Below, piece by piece: positions 51,650 through 60,707 of a DNA stretch of 64,000 nt. This stretch comes from Asticcacaulis taihuensis (GTDB taxonomy: Bacteria > Pseudomonadota > Alphaproteobacteria > Caulobacterales > Caulobacteraceae): the NCBI RefSeq assembly GCF_900100255.1, contig NZ_FMTS01000006.1:124001-188000 (forward strand). Reading direction: 5' to 3'. Made by a program: the position numbers and the translations under genes. The notes beneath the pieces are model-generated. The model saw only the letters and a program-made list of their open reading frames with translations. It made no database searches and was not told the origin of the DNA. The first letter of the stretch is position 1. Each line of letters opens with the position of its first letter.

Positions 51650-52345
51650 TTACGCTCTGCGGTTATTTTCTTCTGCAATGCCTGCCATCAGAAGGTTTAC
51701 AATTCGGTCGGCCGCGAACTTGAATGACGCAAAATCGCTTCTCAATTTGAGAACCTGTACGCGATTGAAATGACCGGCTGCCATGTCGAGTATGGAGGCG
51801 GCTATGAACTCCGGATCGCTTACAGTAAGACCGGTCCGTTGCGCCGTATCCCGGATTGTCTGCGCGATCGGATTGATACCGATATCGCGAGTCATCTCCT
51901 CGGCAATGAGGGCAATTTCCGGCAGGCCCATCACTTCGGCAGCCCCCAGGGTGCGGATTACCTTCATCGACGGATCGCTGGCGATGATGAAATAGTTTTC
52001 TGTATGGAACATCAGACAGGTTCGCATATCCGGAAAGGCCATCGGCTCGGGTACGGCTGCCGTCCGGATGATGGTTTCCAGCACGTCCCTGAAAAGCGTG
52101 ATCTTGTCCGGGTAGCGGGTGTAAAGCGTCCGCTTGGCGATCCCGACCTTTGTGGCGATCGCTTCCATCGACGTCGCCGCATAGCCCTTGTCCGCGAATA
52201 ACTCGGTTGCGACCTTCAGGATGTCCAGATCAATGACCGGGGCATGTTGCTTTGTTGGTCGCCCGCGTAGTTTCGGGCGCTCGGCGTGTGGGGTCTCATC
52301 CGAAATAACCGGCGTGGGGCGGGAGGGGGTAGTCGAGTTATCCAT
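51650..52345 (-). CDS. TetR/AcrR-family transcriptional regulator
   Basis: A 231-aa repressor: a 45-residue disordered N-terminal extension, then the TetR HTH (ATELFADKGYAATSMEAIATKVGIAKRTLYTRYPDKITLF) and a helical ligand domain of AefR-like type (MFHTENYFIIASDPSMKVIRTLGAAEVMGLPEI). It follows the GH3 gene on the same strand and is the only regulator in the rhamnoside locus, so it may be the binder of the shared operator at 57509 and 58120; this is inference. Confidence 0.88.
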   Translation of the reverse strand: MDNSTTPSRPTPVISDETPHAERPKLRGRPTKQHAPVIDLDILKVATELFADKGYAATSMEAIATKVGIAKRTLYTRYPDKITLFRDVLETIIRTAAVPEPMAFPDMRTCLMFHTENYFIIASDPSMKVIRTLGAAEVMGLPEIALIAEEMTRDIGINPIAQTIRDTAQRTGLTVSDPEFIAASILDMAAGHFNRVQVLKLRSDFASFKFAADRIVNLLMAGIAEENNRRA

Positions 52346-52404
52346 GGTCTTACTCTAGGCAGGCTTCCAGAAAAATGCACTCACAAATCAGATGGCTGTG
52401 ACTG

Positions 52405-54615
52405 TCACGGCGCTATGGATAATTCGCTCAACTGAACAGTCGTCGTGGCAGAAGAATCCGCAGAGGATTTTCCGAGCACCAGATGGTAAGCGCCGGCAGC
52501 CACCTTCCACCTCTGGTTGGCGACATCAAAATTGGCCAGCAGTCTGGGGTCAATTCGCACCGTGAGGCTCCGGGTCTCACCGGGTTTCAGCGTGACACGC
52601 TGCCACCCCACAAGCCGTTTGACGCGCACGCCGTCCCGTCCAGGAACGCTGGCATATATCTGAGGCGTAGCAATACCCGGGCGCTTGCCTGCGTTCTTGA
52701 CTGTGAAATTCACCTGGAGGCTATTCGATGGATCCAGGCTTAGGCCGGAATAGGTGAAGCGGGTGTACGACAGACCATAGCCGAACGGGAACAGTGGCTT
52801 CAGTTTCTGGTGCTCGAACCATCGATAGCCCACATTCGCCCCTTCGATATTATAGTCGACGTCGAATGCCTTCAGGCCATAATCCAAGCCGTAGGAAATC
52901 TCGCCTTTGGAGTTCTTCTTCTCGATCAGGCCGGGAATTTCCGGGCGCGGGAGTTGCGTGGCTGCGGTCGGGAATGTGACGGGCAAGCGCCCTGCCGCAT
53001 CGACATCGCCGGCCAGAACGCGGGCGATCGCTTCACCGCCATTGGAGCCGGGATACCAGGCCTCCACAACGCCTGCGACTTTGTCGAGCCATGGCATAGC
53101 GACAGGGCCACTTGTCTGCAACACGACCACCACCTTTTTGTTGGCTGCCGCAAGCGCTTCAATGAGAGCGTCCTGGTTGTCGGGCAAGTTCATGTTTACG
53201 AGGTCTTCGCTCTCGGTCGCCCACTGGTTTGCAAAGACAATAACCAGGTCGGTGTCCTTGGCGAGCGCTGTCGCGACAGCCACATCGTCACCATTGTTGA
53301 AGGTAAACTGGCTGCTCGGATAGCGTTTCTCTAAAGCCTTTAGGGGCGAAGACGGGAAATAGGTGATCCGGGCAAACGCCGCTGCGGCCCCTTTGGGAAC
53401 GATTTCCAGAGCGGGGCCACCGACCGGACGGACCTGGGACGAGCCGCCACCGGACAGCACCCCCACATCCGCGTGTCCACCTATGACAGCGACCTTGCGG
53501 GCACCAAGAACCAGCGGCAATATATTGCCTTTGTTCTTAAGGACGACAATGCCTGCTTCAGCGGCCTCCTGACTGACCTTAGCGTTGGACGCATAGTCGA
53601 TCGCCTGAGGCGTAATCGGTACTGGATTGTCCATGAGACCTGTGGCGTAGAATGACCGGACAATCCTGAAATTCATGTCGTGTATACGGTTCCGTGAAAC
53701 TGAGCCGCCAGCCAGTGCGTCTTTAAGCGGTGCCCCGAACCAGGGTTTTTTGTCGAGCGTGTACCCCGATTGATGATCCAGTCCCGAGTTGGCAGCGAGT
53801 GCGGCACTGTGGACTGAGCCCCAGTCGGACATGACCCAGCCCTTATAAGCCCAGTCGCCTTTGAGAACCTTATTGAGCAGGAAGTCGTTTTCGCAGGCAT
53901 AGACGCCATTGATGCGGTTATAGGCGCACATCACAGACGCGGGTTGCCCGATTTCGATGGCAAGTTCGAATGCAAGCAAATCCGACTCGCGCAGACTGGC
54001 TTCGTCAATCCTGGAACTCAGTACGTTGCGGCCAGTTTCCTGATCGTTAACCACGAAGTGCTTGACCGTGGACAGGATATGATTGCTCTGGACACCTTTG
54101 ATGGCCTGCCCCGCCATGACGCCACTGAGCAAAGGATCTTCGCCGGCATATTCGAAATTCCGGCCATTTCTGGCATCCCGAACAAGGTTCACACCGCCAG
54201 CAAGCAAGACATTGAAGGTTTTGGCGCGGGCCTCAGACCCGATCATTGCGCCGCCGCGATAAGCAATGTCCGGGTCCCAGGTTGCCGCGACGGCCAAGCC
54301 TGACGGAAGGGAGGTCGCGACGTCTCCGGTGCGTTTTCCCATAAGATTGGCAACGCCCATTCCGGCATCTGACTCTCGTAATGACGGCAGGCCAAGCCTT
54401 TTGATTCCGGGAACCCAGCCGGCGGCGATAACCGCATCACCTGATTTACTGAACCATCCAAAGCTCCCCTTGACCATAATCAACTGCTCGTCCGGCGTCA
54501 TCTGATCGACGATGGCTTTCGCCCTGGCATCGGGGGGCTCCGGCTGAGCGAAGGTTGAAGTGGCGGCGGCGAGGGTCGCGGCGGAGACAGCCATTGTCAA
54601 AAATAACTTAAGCAT
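52405..54615 (-). CDS. Glycoside hydrolase family 3 (beta-glucosidase-like)
   Basis: A secreted 736-aa enzyme (signal peptide MLKLFLTMAVSAATLAAATSTFA). N-terminal TIM barrel with nucleophile Asp in GWVMSDWGSVHSA, KHFVVNDQETGR, then the alpha/beta sandwich with the acid/base region and a C-terminal fibronectin-III-like domain (WRVTLKPGETRSLTVRI). The length and order match bacterial beta-glucosidases. It lies 5 nt after the GH106 gene in one operon; with GH106 and GH78 it probably releases glucose units from rhamnosylated plant compounds or glycans. Substrate specificity cannot be read from sequence. Confidence 0.93.
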   Translation of the reverse strand: MLKLFLTMAVSAATLAAATSTFAQPEPPDARAKAIVDQMTPDEQLIMVKGSFGWFSKSGDAVIAAGWVPGIKRLGLPSLRESDAGMGVANLMGKRTGDVATSLPSGLAVAATWDPDIAYRGGAMIGSEARAKTFNVLLAGGVNLVRDARNGRNFEYAGEDPLLSGVMAGQAIKGVQSNHILSTVKHFVVNDQETGRNVLSSRIDEASLRESDLLAFELAIEIGQPASVMCAYNRINGVYACENDFLLNKVLKGDWAYKGWVMSDWGSVHSAALAANSGLDHQSGYTLDKKPWFGAPLKDALAGGSVSRNRIHDMNFRIVRSFYATGLMDNPVPITPQAIDYASNAKVSQEAAEAGIVVLKNKGNILPLVLGARKVAVIGGHADVGVLSGGGSSQVRPVGGPALEIVPKGAAAAFARITYFPSSPLKALEKRYPSSQFTFNNGDDVAVATALAKDTDLVIVFANQWATESEDLVNMNLPDNQDALIEALAAANKKVVVVLQTSGPVAMPWLDKVAGVVEAWYPGSNGGEAIARVLAGDVDAAGRLPVTFPTAATQLPRPEIPGLIEKKNSKGEISYGLDYGLKAFDVDYNIEGANVGYRWFEHQKLKPLFPFGYGLSYTRFTYSGLSLDPSNSLQVNFTVKNAGKRPGIATPQIYASVPGRDGVRVKRLVGWQRVTLKPGETRSLTVRIDPRLLANFDVANQRWKVAAGAYHLVLGKSSADSSATTTVQLSELSIAP

Positions 54616-54620
54616 AAGAA

Positions 54621-57464
54621 CTAGGCCTTCATTATCAGATTTACGGGGCCAACCAGGCCCGCGGGTTTCAATTTTAAATCTTTCAGACCCGGCAATTTCA
54701 GATCCATCATCGCGTTGTTGGGACCGTTGAAGGTGCGAATGACCAGGGCATTGGGTCCAGTTTTGATCGCCTGGGTAATGTCAATCTGGAAAGGTGGCGC
54801 CAGGGTGGCGCTGAAGTCCGTCCCGTTGACCGTTACGCGCGCCATGTCGTGGACTGTGCCCAGGTCGAGCCAGACGGAAGCGTGGTCGTGTTGCCAGGCC
54901 GGATCGATGTCAAAGGTCGCGGCATAGGCGGCCTCGCCCGAGAAATCGGCCAGGGTCTCCGTCGTAGACAAATCTGTGAGGGTGAAGTCGGCCTGAGTAC
55001 CTGTGACAACCCGGCCACGATGCCCGTGGCCCGCCAGGGTGAGTGTCCAGGCTTGCGGGCCAGGACGGGTATCAATCGTGGCCAGGACCTTCGGCGCCTT
55101 CAATCGGTCCGGCGTGAACACTACAAAGCTTGCCCCTCCGGCCTCAATATCGAGTTTAAGCATGGTGAGCCCGCCGGACGTCCGGAGCGCCAGACCCCTT
55201 AGATGACCGGTGAATGGATCGTAGAGGCAGGGATATCCCTTGGCCGCAACCTCACAGTCGAGCGTAATGGCCTCGGAACTCGTATTATGGAACACGAACA
55301 GTGTCTCGTCGCCGTGACGTTTTTCGATAAACAGGCACGGCGTGCTTTTGAAACGCACATTCGGCGAAACACCTGCCGAAGCCAGGGATGCGGAAATATG
55401 CTCCGCACCTACGACCTGAGCGCCCGCTGCCTGAAGCGCGTCCATTCCCTTTCGTATGGTGGCATCGGCCACAGGGCTGTCGCGCAGACTGTCTGAGCGG
55501 TCCGGCACGCGATCAACAAAAAGGACTTTTACTCCCGAACGTGCCAGCCTCAGGAGTGTGTCAAGCAGCCCGGGCGCCAAGCCATTCAAAGCGGGTACGA
55601 TAAGCGCCGAGTAGCGGGCATGGCCGGGGGAAATAAATGATTGTCCATTTATTTTCGATTTCGACAGGCCGTCAGGATTGATCCGGTCATAGTCATAGCC
55701 ACCATCGAGCAGACCTTGCAGCCATTTCTCGACCTTGTCTTCCCCTGGATTGGAGCCGTAGCCAATGTCGGTCAGGAGGACTGCCACGGGCACGATATTG
55801 GCACCACTTTGCAGCAGACCCTGAGCGCGCGTGAGGTAGGCATTCAGTGTGGGGATTGCTGCCCACAAGGGGTTCGCTTCGTTAATCTGGCTGCTGAAGC
55901 CGGACAGAAACGGGCTGGGCTCGAAGGGAAACCAACCGGGCCACTTCTCTTTATGCAGGGCATACGGAAAGCCGTGCATGACCAACGCATTGACGCCGCT
56001 GACAAACAGCAGATTTGCCCGGCCAAGCCATTGAGCCGGTGTAACCTCGTAAGGCGTGCCGATCCAGCACATGCTTTCGCAACTGACCATGGGGCGGCCA
56101 TAAATATCTGCGGCGGCGCGCGCAAGCCTTAGAACGTGGGTGTTCCCGCCGGCCCCAAGGTCCTCGGTTTCAGGTATATCGGCCAGGCCATAGGCGCATA
56201 ACACGTCGCTAGGCCCACCGTGCGCCTGCAAACGTGCCTTGAAGCCGTGACGATGATTCCAGTCGACGAAGGGCTGCCAGAAATTCTCGATCAACAGCTC
56301 CGAAACCACCGCCCGATAATCGGCGCGTACGCGATCACCAGTATCATCGGAAATATAGTAGGGTTGCGATACGCGCGGGTTCCACGGGTTCATCCAGCCA
56401 GGCTGAACCAGGTAAGGCAGATAAGGCATCAGATCGTAGCCACGCCGCTTCTGAAACTGCTCAGGGAAGTCATCTGACCAGTGCAGGTCGGTCATCAGTT
56501 CGAGGCTATCGATGAAGGTCGCGCGAATAGCTGTTTTTGCTGTTCCCAATTGGTCGAGCGGATCACCGACACGACGGGCGTGGGCCTCGAATGCGGCTTT
56601 ATTGAAATGATCGAGCACCAGTTGCGGGCCCTCGCCGACGCCGGCCATGACACTGCTGTCCACAGTGAAGCGCTTGAAGGCAATGATTTGCCAGGGACCA
56701 GCCTCGGGTGGCGTCCAGTTCAAGATACCATCGGGTTGCAGGCACTCGGTGACGACGATGCCAGCGCCGGGCGCAATCTGGCCAGGCATGAGGACCCTGG
56801 AATCGCGGAAGGTCTTTCCGTCAGTTTCCGCCGCCGTGCCCTTCACCGCGACAATGGCAATAAGCTTCCAGCGCTTTTCAAGACGGGCCTTCCAGTCCGA
56901 GGCTCGTGGATCGCGATTCCGGGAATCCAGACCGCCCATGGCACCAAACTTCTTCGTCTGTACCGGCAGATTTATCACAATCGGTCCTGAAACAGGCGCG
57001 GTGATGGAGGTAATCGCGGGGGTCAGTTCGACCAAAGCCAGTTCGGGTGTAATGGCGAAGCCGCCACCGGACGGCCAGGCGGAGCCTAAGGTGTAGTCGA
57101 TCTGCACGCGGTCCTTTTGGGCGGCTTCGGCGCAGCGTTTGACATGCTCGAAAAAGGTCGGGTTGGCGTAATCGTTGATGTGCGCGCGTTCATCGGCCGT
57201 GAGATTGGGCACGGCTGGATTAAACGCCTGGATTTCAGCCCCGCCGAAGCCTGCGGCCTTCAATACCGCGATCTCTCTATCTAGTTCGGTGTTTTCAACG
57301 GCACCGCCCGGCCACCACCATCTGATCCAAGGGCGCGCAAACGGTTGCATCGCGGTCGCACTGGAAAGCCAGGATCCCTTGCTGGCAAAGGCCGGGGAGG
57401 CAGCCGCAGAGGCGCCAATGGCTGCCAATCCGAGCTTTAGTGTGGTGCGGCGCGACAAATGCAA
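54621..57464 (-). CDS. Glycoside hydrolase family 106 alpha-L-rhamnosidase
   Basis: A 947-aa enzyme exported by the Tat route (SRRTTLKLGLAAIGASAAASPAFA, RR at residues 5-6). The barrel opens with WIRWWWPGGAVENTELDREIAVLKAAGFGGAEIQAF, typical of GH106, and the middle carries the long FIDSLELMTDLHWSDDFPEQFQKRRGYDLMPYLPYL and CESMCWIGTPYEVTPAQWLG motifs. The C-terminal domain looks like a jelly roll with galactose-binding fold (VWLDLGTVHDMARVTVNGTDF). Removes terminal alpha-L-rhamnose. It precedes GH3 in an operon whose promoter has the motif at 57509. Confidence 0.9.
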   Translation of the reverse strand: MHLSRRTTLKLGLAAIGASAAASPAFASKGSWLSSATAMQPFARPWIRWWWPGGAVENTELDREIAVLKAAGFGGAEIQAFNPAVPNLTADERAHINDYANPTFFEHVKRCAEAAQKDRVQIDYTLGSAWPSGGGFAITPELALVELTPAITSITAPVSGPIVINLPVQTKKFGAMGGLDSRNRDPRASDWKARLEKRWKLIAIVAVKGTAAETDGKTFRDSRVLMPGQIAPGAGIVVTECLQPDGILNWTPPEAGPWQIIAFKRFTVDSSVMAGVGEGPQLVLDHFNKAAFEAHARRVGDPLDQLGTAKTAIRATFIDSLELMTDLHWSDDFPEQFQKRRGYDLMPYLPYLVQPGWMNPWNPRVSQPYYISDDTGDRVRADYRAVVSELLIENFWQPFVDWNHRHGFKARLQAHGGPSDVLCAYGLADIPETEDLGAGGNTHVLRLARAAADIYGRPMVSCESMCWIGTPYEVTPAQWLGRANLLFVSGVNALVMHGFPYALHKEKWPGWFPFEPSPFLSGFSSQINEANPLWAAIPTLNAYLTRAQGLLQSGANIVPVAVLLTDIGYGSNPGEDKVEKWLQGLLDGGYDYDRINPDGLSKSKINGQSFISPGHARYSALIVPALNGLAPGLLDTLLRLARSGVKVLFVDRVPDRSDSLRDSPVADATIRKGMDALQAAGAQVVGAEHISASLASAGVSPNVRFKSTPCLFIEKRHGDETLFVFHNTSSEAITLDCEVAAKGYPCLYDPFTGHLRGLALRTSGGLTMLKLDIEAGGASFVVFTPDRLKAPKVLATIDTRPGPQAWTLTLAGHGHRGRVVTGTQADFTLTDLSTTETLADFSGEAAYAATFDIDPAWQHDHASVWLDLGTVHDMARVTVNGTDFSATLAPPFQIDITQAIKTGPNALVIRTFNGPNNAMMDLKLPGLKDLKLKPAGLVGPVNLIMKA

Positions 57465-57508
57465 CGGTTCCGTTCCCTTTGGTTATGTTTCTTCGAATTT
57501 GAAAATAA

Positions 57509-57527
57509 AGTAACACTACCGTTTACT
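57509..57527. promoter_or_regulatory. Shared operator candidate, GH106/GH3 promoter
   Basis: AGTAACACTACCGTTTACT, an imperfect palindrome (arms AGTAAC / GTTTACT). Its core ACTACCGTTT is found inverted, as AAACGGTAGT, before the TonB receptor gene. The centre lies 55 nt before the GH106 start. Confidence 0.55.
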
Positions 57528-57645
57528 TTTAACAAGGCCTGGGTTAGGCTGAATTCACAGCCGGCAATAGCGCAAGATTGGCGCGCCTGGCTTTGGGTGG
57601 AATCGGCTCTCTCAATGTGGATCGCCATAAAGGAAGGAAATTATT

Positions 57646-58002
57646 ATGAAAAATATGAATATTGTAGCGACCGCGGCTGCGTGTGCTTTACTGGCAGGTG
57701 GCACGGTCCACGCGCAAACGGCCTCGATGCCGGCTTCGTCCGATGCTGCCGCTTCTGAAGCGCCGGCCTGTGCTGCCGAGACACTTTCGTCGGATTCGAC
57801 GGTAGGCGAGTTGCTGGATAATCCGGCAGCCAAGGCGATCCTCATCAAGCGTGTGCCTGAACTAAAGGATAATGATCAGATCGATCAGGCACGGCCTATG
57901 ACCTTGCGTTCACTTCAGGCGTATGCCGCCGATACCTTTACCGATAAGGTTTTGGCTGACATTGATACCGATCTTGCGGCTCTCCCCGCTTGCGGCAAGT
58001 AG
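57646..58002 (+). CDS. Small secreted protein of the rhamnoside locus
   Basis: A 118-aa protein with a Sec signal peptide (VATAAACALLAGGTVHAQ). The mature part has a Ser/Ala-rich stretch, then STVGELLDNPAAKAILIKRVPELKDNDQIDQARPMTLRSLQAYAADTFTDKVLADIDTDL, a helical pattern seen in small proteins next to glycoside hydrolases in sphingomonads and caulobacters. Two Cys (near residues 42 and 116) may form a disulfide. GGAAGG precedes the ATG. I do not know its function. Confidence 0.75.
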   Translation: MKNMNIVATAAACALLAGGTVHAQTASMPASSDAAASEAPACAAETLSSDSTVGELLDNPAAKAILIKRVPELKDNDQIDQARPMTLRSLQAYAADTFTDKVLADIDTDLAALPACGK

Positions 58003-58119
58003 ATCGTTTCGAGGCCTCTCTTCAAGGCTGTACCTGGCGTCGCGAAAGCGGCGCCATTTTTATTGTCAGTGCCTCTGCTGCAAAAACGCAACATATCCGT
58101 ACACTTTTAATTGAAATAA

Positions 58120-58138
58120 TGAAACGGTAGTTGACACT
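58120..58138. promoter_or_regulatory. Shared operator candidate, TonB receptor promoter
   Basis: TGAAACGGTAGTTGACACT shares AAACGGTAGT with the inverted copy at 57509-57527, followed by a similar ACT at one base greater distance. It sits 135 nt before the receptor ATG. Confidence 0.5.
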
Positions 58139-58272
58139 TTCGTCCCGGATATGGAGAATGACGTTCAGAATATGAAATCCGGAAATGAAATCCGGATTGC
58201 AGGCGAGTTGCCGGGGTGCCGGCCAGGGAAACAGGCGGTGCCATCGAAGGGTGCCGCATCAGGAGGGACACA

Positions 58273-60606
58273 ATGACTTTTTTTAAATCGGTTATGTACG
58301 CGTCTGTGGCTGTCGGCGCGGTGGCGTTGGCGATGCCGGCTTTCGCCCAGGAAAAGACTATCAGCGGGGATGACGCCACGGTTGTCGTGGTCACAGCCAC
58401 GAAGCGCAAGGAAAGCCTTCAGACCGTGCCAATGTCCGTGGACGCGGTGACCGGCGACACGCTTGCCAAACTGAACGTCCAGAAATTCGAGGATGTTCAA
58501 AAGCTGAGCCCCGGCCTGGTTCTCAACGCGGCCGACGGCCGTGGGCAAAACGTATCGCTGCGTGGCGTGACCTTCGATCCGGATACGGGGGCGTCCCCCA
58601 CAGTCCAGGTCTACTGGAACGAAACGCCGATCTCGACCTCGGATGCCTTCCGCAGCCTGTTCGACATTTCGCAGGTTGAAGTGCTGCGTGGTCCGCAGGG
58701 CACTTTGCGTGGCCAAACCTCACCGGCCGGCGCCATCACGATCGCAACCCAGCGCCCCAATCTGCATCGCTTTGAAGGCACCTATAATCAGACCTTCGGG
58801 TCACGTTCCCAGATGAACAGCCAGTTGGGTGTCAGCATCCCGCTGATTCAGGACAAGCTGGCGATCCGTCTGGCCGGTGTCTACGATTATTCCGAAAATG
58901 GCGTGCACAATGTCATCAATGATCGCGACAACAGCGATATGGCGCACGGCGGGCGTATTTCCCTGCTGTACAAGCCCATGAGCAATCTTGAAATTCTCTT
59001 GGTTCATCAGCAATTGAACGATACCAATGTCAATTATCAGGTGGCGGTCGGCGCGCCGGTCAGCGGGCAGGCGGACGGCCCGACTCTGACGGCAAGCAAC
59101 CGGGCCTCGGTGACGGAAGGTATGTACGACTTCCGCAGCCACTCACAACTGACCTCGCTGAACGTCAGTTGGGACCTGGGCGGTCAACGCTTAAGCTATA
59201 TCGGCGGCTTGCAACAGGGGCGTGAGGAGGATCTGCGCGACCAGGACGTCACCAACGTCATCTCCGGCTGGACCTACCAGCAGGATGTCTATGCCAAGAC
59301 GCGGCAGATGACGCATGAATTGCGTTTAGAATCCACCAAGGCCGGGTTCTGGACCTGGATGGTGGGGGCTTACTACAGCAAGAACACCGGCGCAGCGACC
59401 TTCACCCAACCGCTGGCTTACTACTTCTATGCACCGTACACCGCACCGCTGGAGACCACCCTCACGGGCACGACCGATCCCGATAACTATGGTCAGAATA
59501 CCGCCTTCTTCACCGATCATCGCTTTGCTGTCACAGCGAATGACACGATTGAGCTGGGCCTGCGTTATCAGGAAAACAAGTCTCAGAACCAGCAGTATCT
59601 GAGCTATTTCGGTCTGACTCAGCCGGCGCTTTCGGCTGACCTGACCCACCTCAAGAGTCACGGAACAACCGGCTCATTGAGCTACAAGCATACGTTCGAT
59701 AAGGACACCATGGCCTATGCCAGCTACTCAAAGGGGCTGCGCCCTGGCGGGGCGGTGGGTTTCATCACGGCCGTCGGTCTCGACCCGCATTACTATATCT
59801 ACCAGCCCGAAACGACGGACTCGTATGAGATTGGTTATAAGTCGAAGCTGTTCGATCGTCGCGTCACCTTCAGCGCGGACATCTTCCAGCAGAACATCCA
59901 TAACTATATCGCACGCGCCAATGGCACCTGGGTGCGGACGGCGGCCGTCGCAGGCGAGCCGGACGGCACTGGTCCTGGCGGCACATATCCGGCCGACACC
60001 GGGACCGGCGCAATCAACTTCAATACCAATGGCGACGTCGTATCAAAAGGCATCGAGGCCACGGCGAACTGGCTCATCACCGATCGTTGGAACGCCCAGA
60101 TTTCCGCGGCCTACATCGATGCGCACTACGACAATGCCCTGCTTTATTGCAATGACAGCAATAACGATGGCGTGCCAGACAATGGTGGCGCCTATGTCCA
60201 GCCCGGCCGGCAGGTTTCGCTGTGCGCCAGTGATCGTCCTCTCCAGGACACCTTCGGCAACGAAGCCGGCAAGTTCAACATGACGCTGCGATCCGAGTAC
60301 AGCCACCAGTTCAGGAAATACGAGGGCTTCGTGCGTGGTCTCGTGCGCTATATTCCGCCATCCTATAATCTGGCGCTCGACAAGCACATCTCGTCCTATA
60401 CGCCGGTCGACCTCTATGTCGGCCTGCGCAATCCGGACGAGCAATGGGAACTGAGCCTGTGGGCGCAGAACCTGTTCGACAAGTCGATCGACCGCGGCAT
60501 GAATGCAAACTACGAAGGTGGCTACGCCGGTGGTTATTCGTGGCTGCGGACCGCACCTGAAGAACGCAAGGTCGGCGTGACACTCCGTTATAACTTCGGC
60601 CAGTGA
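58273..60606 (+). CDS. TonB-dependent outer-membrane receptor
   Basis: A 777-aa receptor with signal peptide (VAVGAVALAMPAFAQ), TonB box region (VVVVTATKRKESLQTVPMSVD), plug domain (VEVLRGPQGTLRGQTSPAGAI), and a 22-strand barrel ending in a C-terminal aromatic residue signature (GVTLRYNFGQ). AGGAGGG precedes the ATG at 58273. Placement between three glycoside hydrolases suggests uptake of a rhamnose-containing glycoside rather than iron; no receptor-specific sensor genes are nearby. The strong hairpin 6 nt past the stop closes the transcript. Confidence 0.93.
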   Translation: MTFFKSVMYASVAVGAVALAMPAFAQEKTISGDDATVVVVTATKRKESLQTVPMSVDAVTGDTLAKLNVQKFEDVQKLSPGLVLNAADGRGQNVSLRGVTFDPDTGASPTVQVYWNETPISTSDAFRSLFDISQVEVLRGPQGTLRGQTSPAGAITIATQRPNLHRFEGTYNQTFGSRSQMNSQLGVSIPLIQDKLAIRLAGVYDYSENGVHNVINDRDNSDMAHGGRISLLYKPMSNLEILLVHQQLNDTNVNYQVAVGAPVSGQADGPTLTASNRASVTEGMYDFRSHSQLTSLNVSWDLGGQRLSYIGGLQQGREEDLRDQDVTNVISGWTYQQDVYAKTRQMTHELRLESTKAGFWTWMVGAYYSKNTGAATFTQPLAYYFYAPYTAPLETTLTGTTDPDNYGQNTAFFTDHRFAVTANDTIELGLRYQENKSQNQQYLSYFGLTQPALSADLTHLKSHGTTGSLSYKHTFDKDTMAYASYSKGLRPGGAVGFITAVGLDPHYYIYQPETTDSYEIGYKSKLFDRRVTFSADIFQQNIHNYIARANGTWVRTAAVAGEPDGTGPGGTYPADTGTGAINFNTNGDVVSKGIEATANWLITDRWNAQISAAYIDAHYDNALLYCNDSNNDGVPDNGGAYVQPGRQVSLCASDRPLQDTFGNEAGKFNMTLRSEYSHQFRKYEGFVRGLVRYIPPSYNLALDKHISSYTPVDLYVGLRNPDEQWELSLWAQNLFDKSIDRGMNANYEGGYAGGYSWLRTAPEERKVGVTLRYNFGQ

Positions 60607-60612
60607 GCCGCA

Positions 60613-60640
60613 GAGGCCGGCCTTCGGGGCCGGCCCTTTC
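60613..60640 (+). terminator. Terminator after the TonB receptor gene
   Basis: A GGCCGGCC / GGCCGGCC stem with TTCGG loop, followed by CTTTCTC; it starts 7 nt past the stop. Confidence 0.75.
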
Positions 60641-60707
60641 TCATACACCAAAACAGGCTATGATCGCCTTGAGATAGCCGGTCGACAAAAATCGGGTGGA
60701 GGACGTG

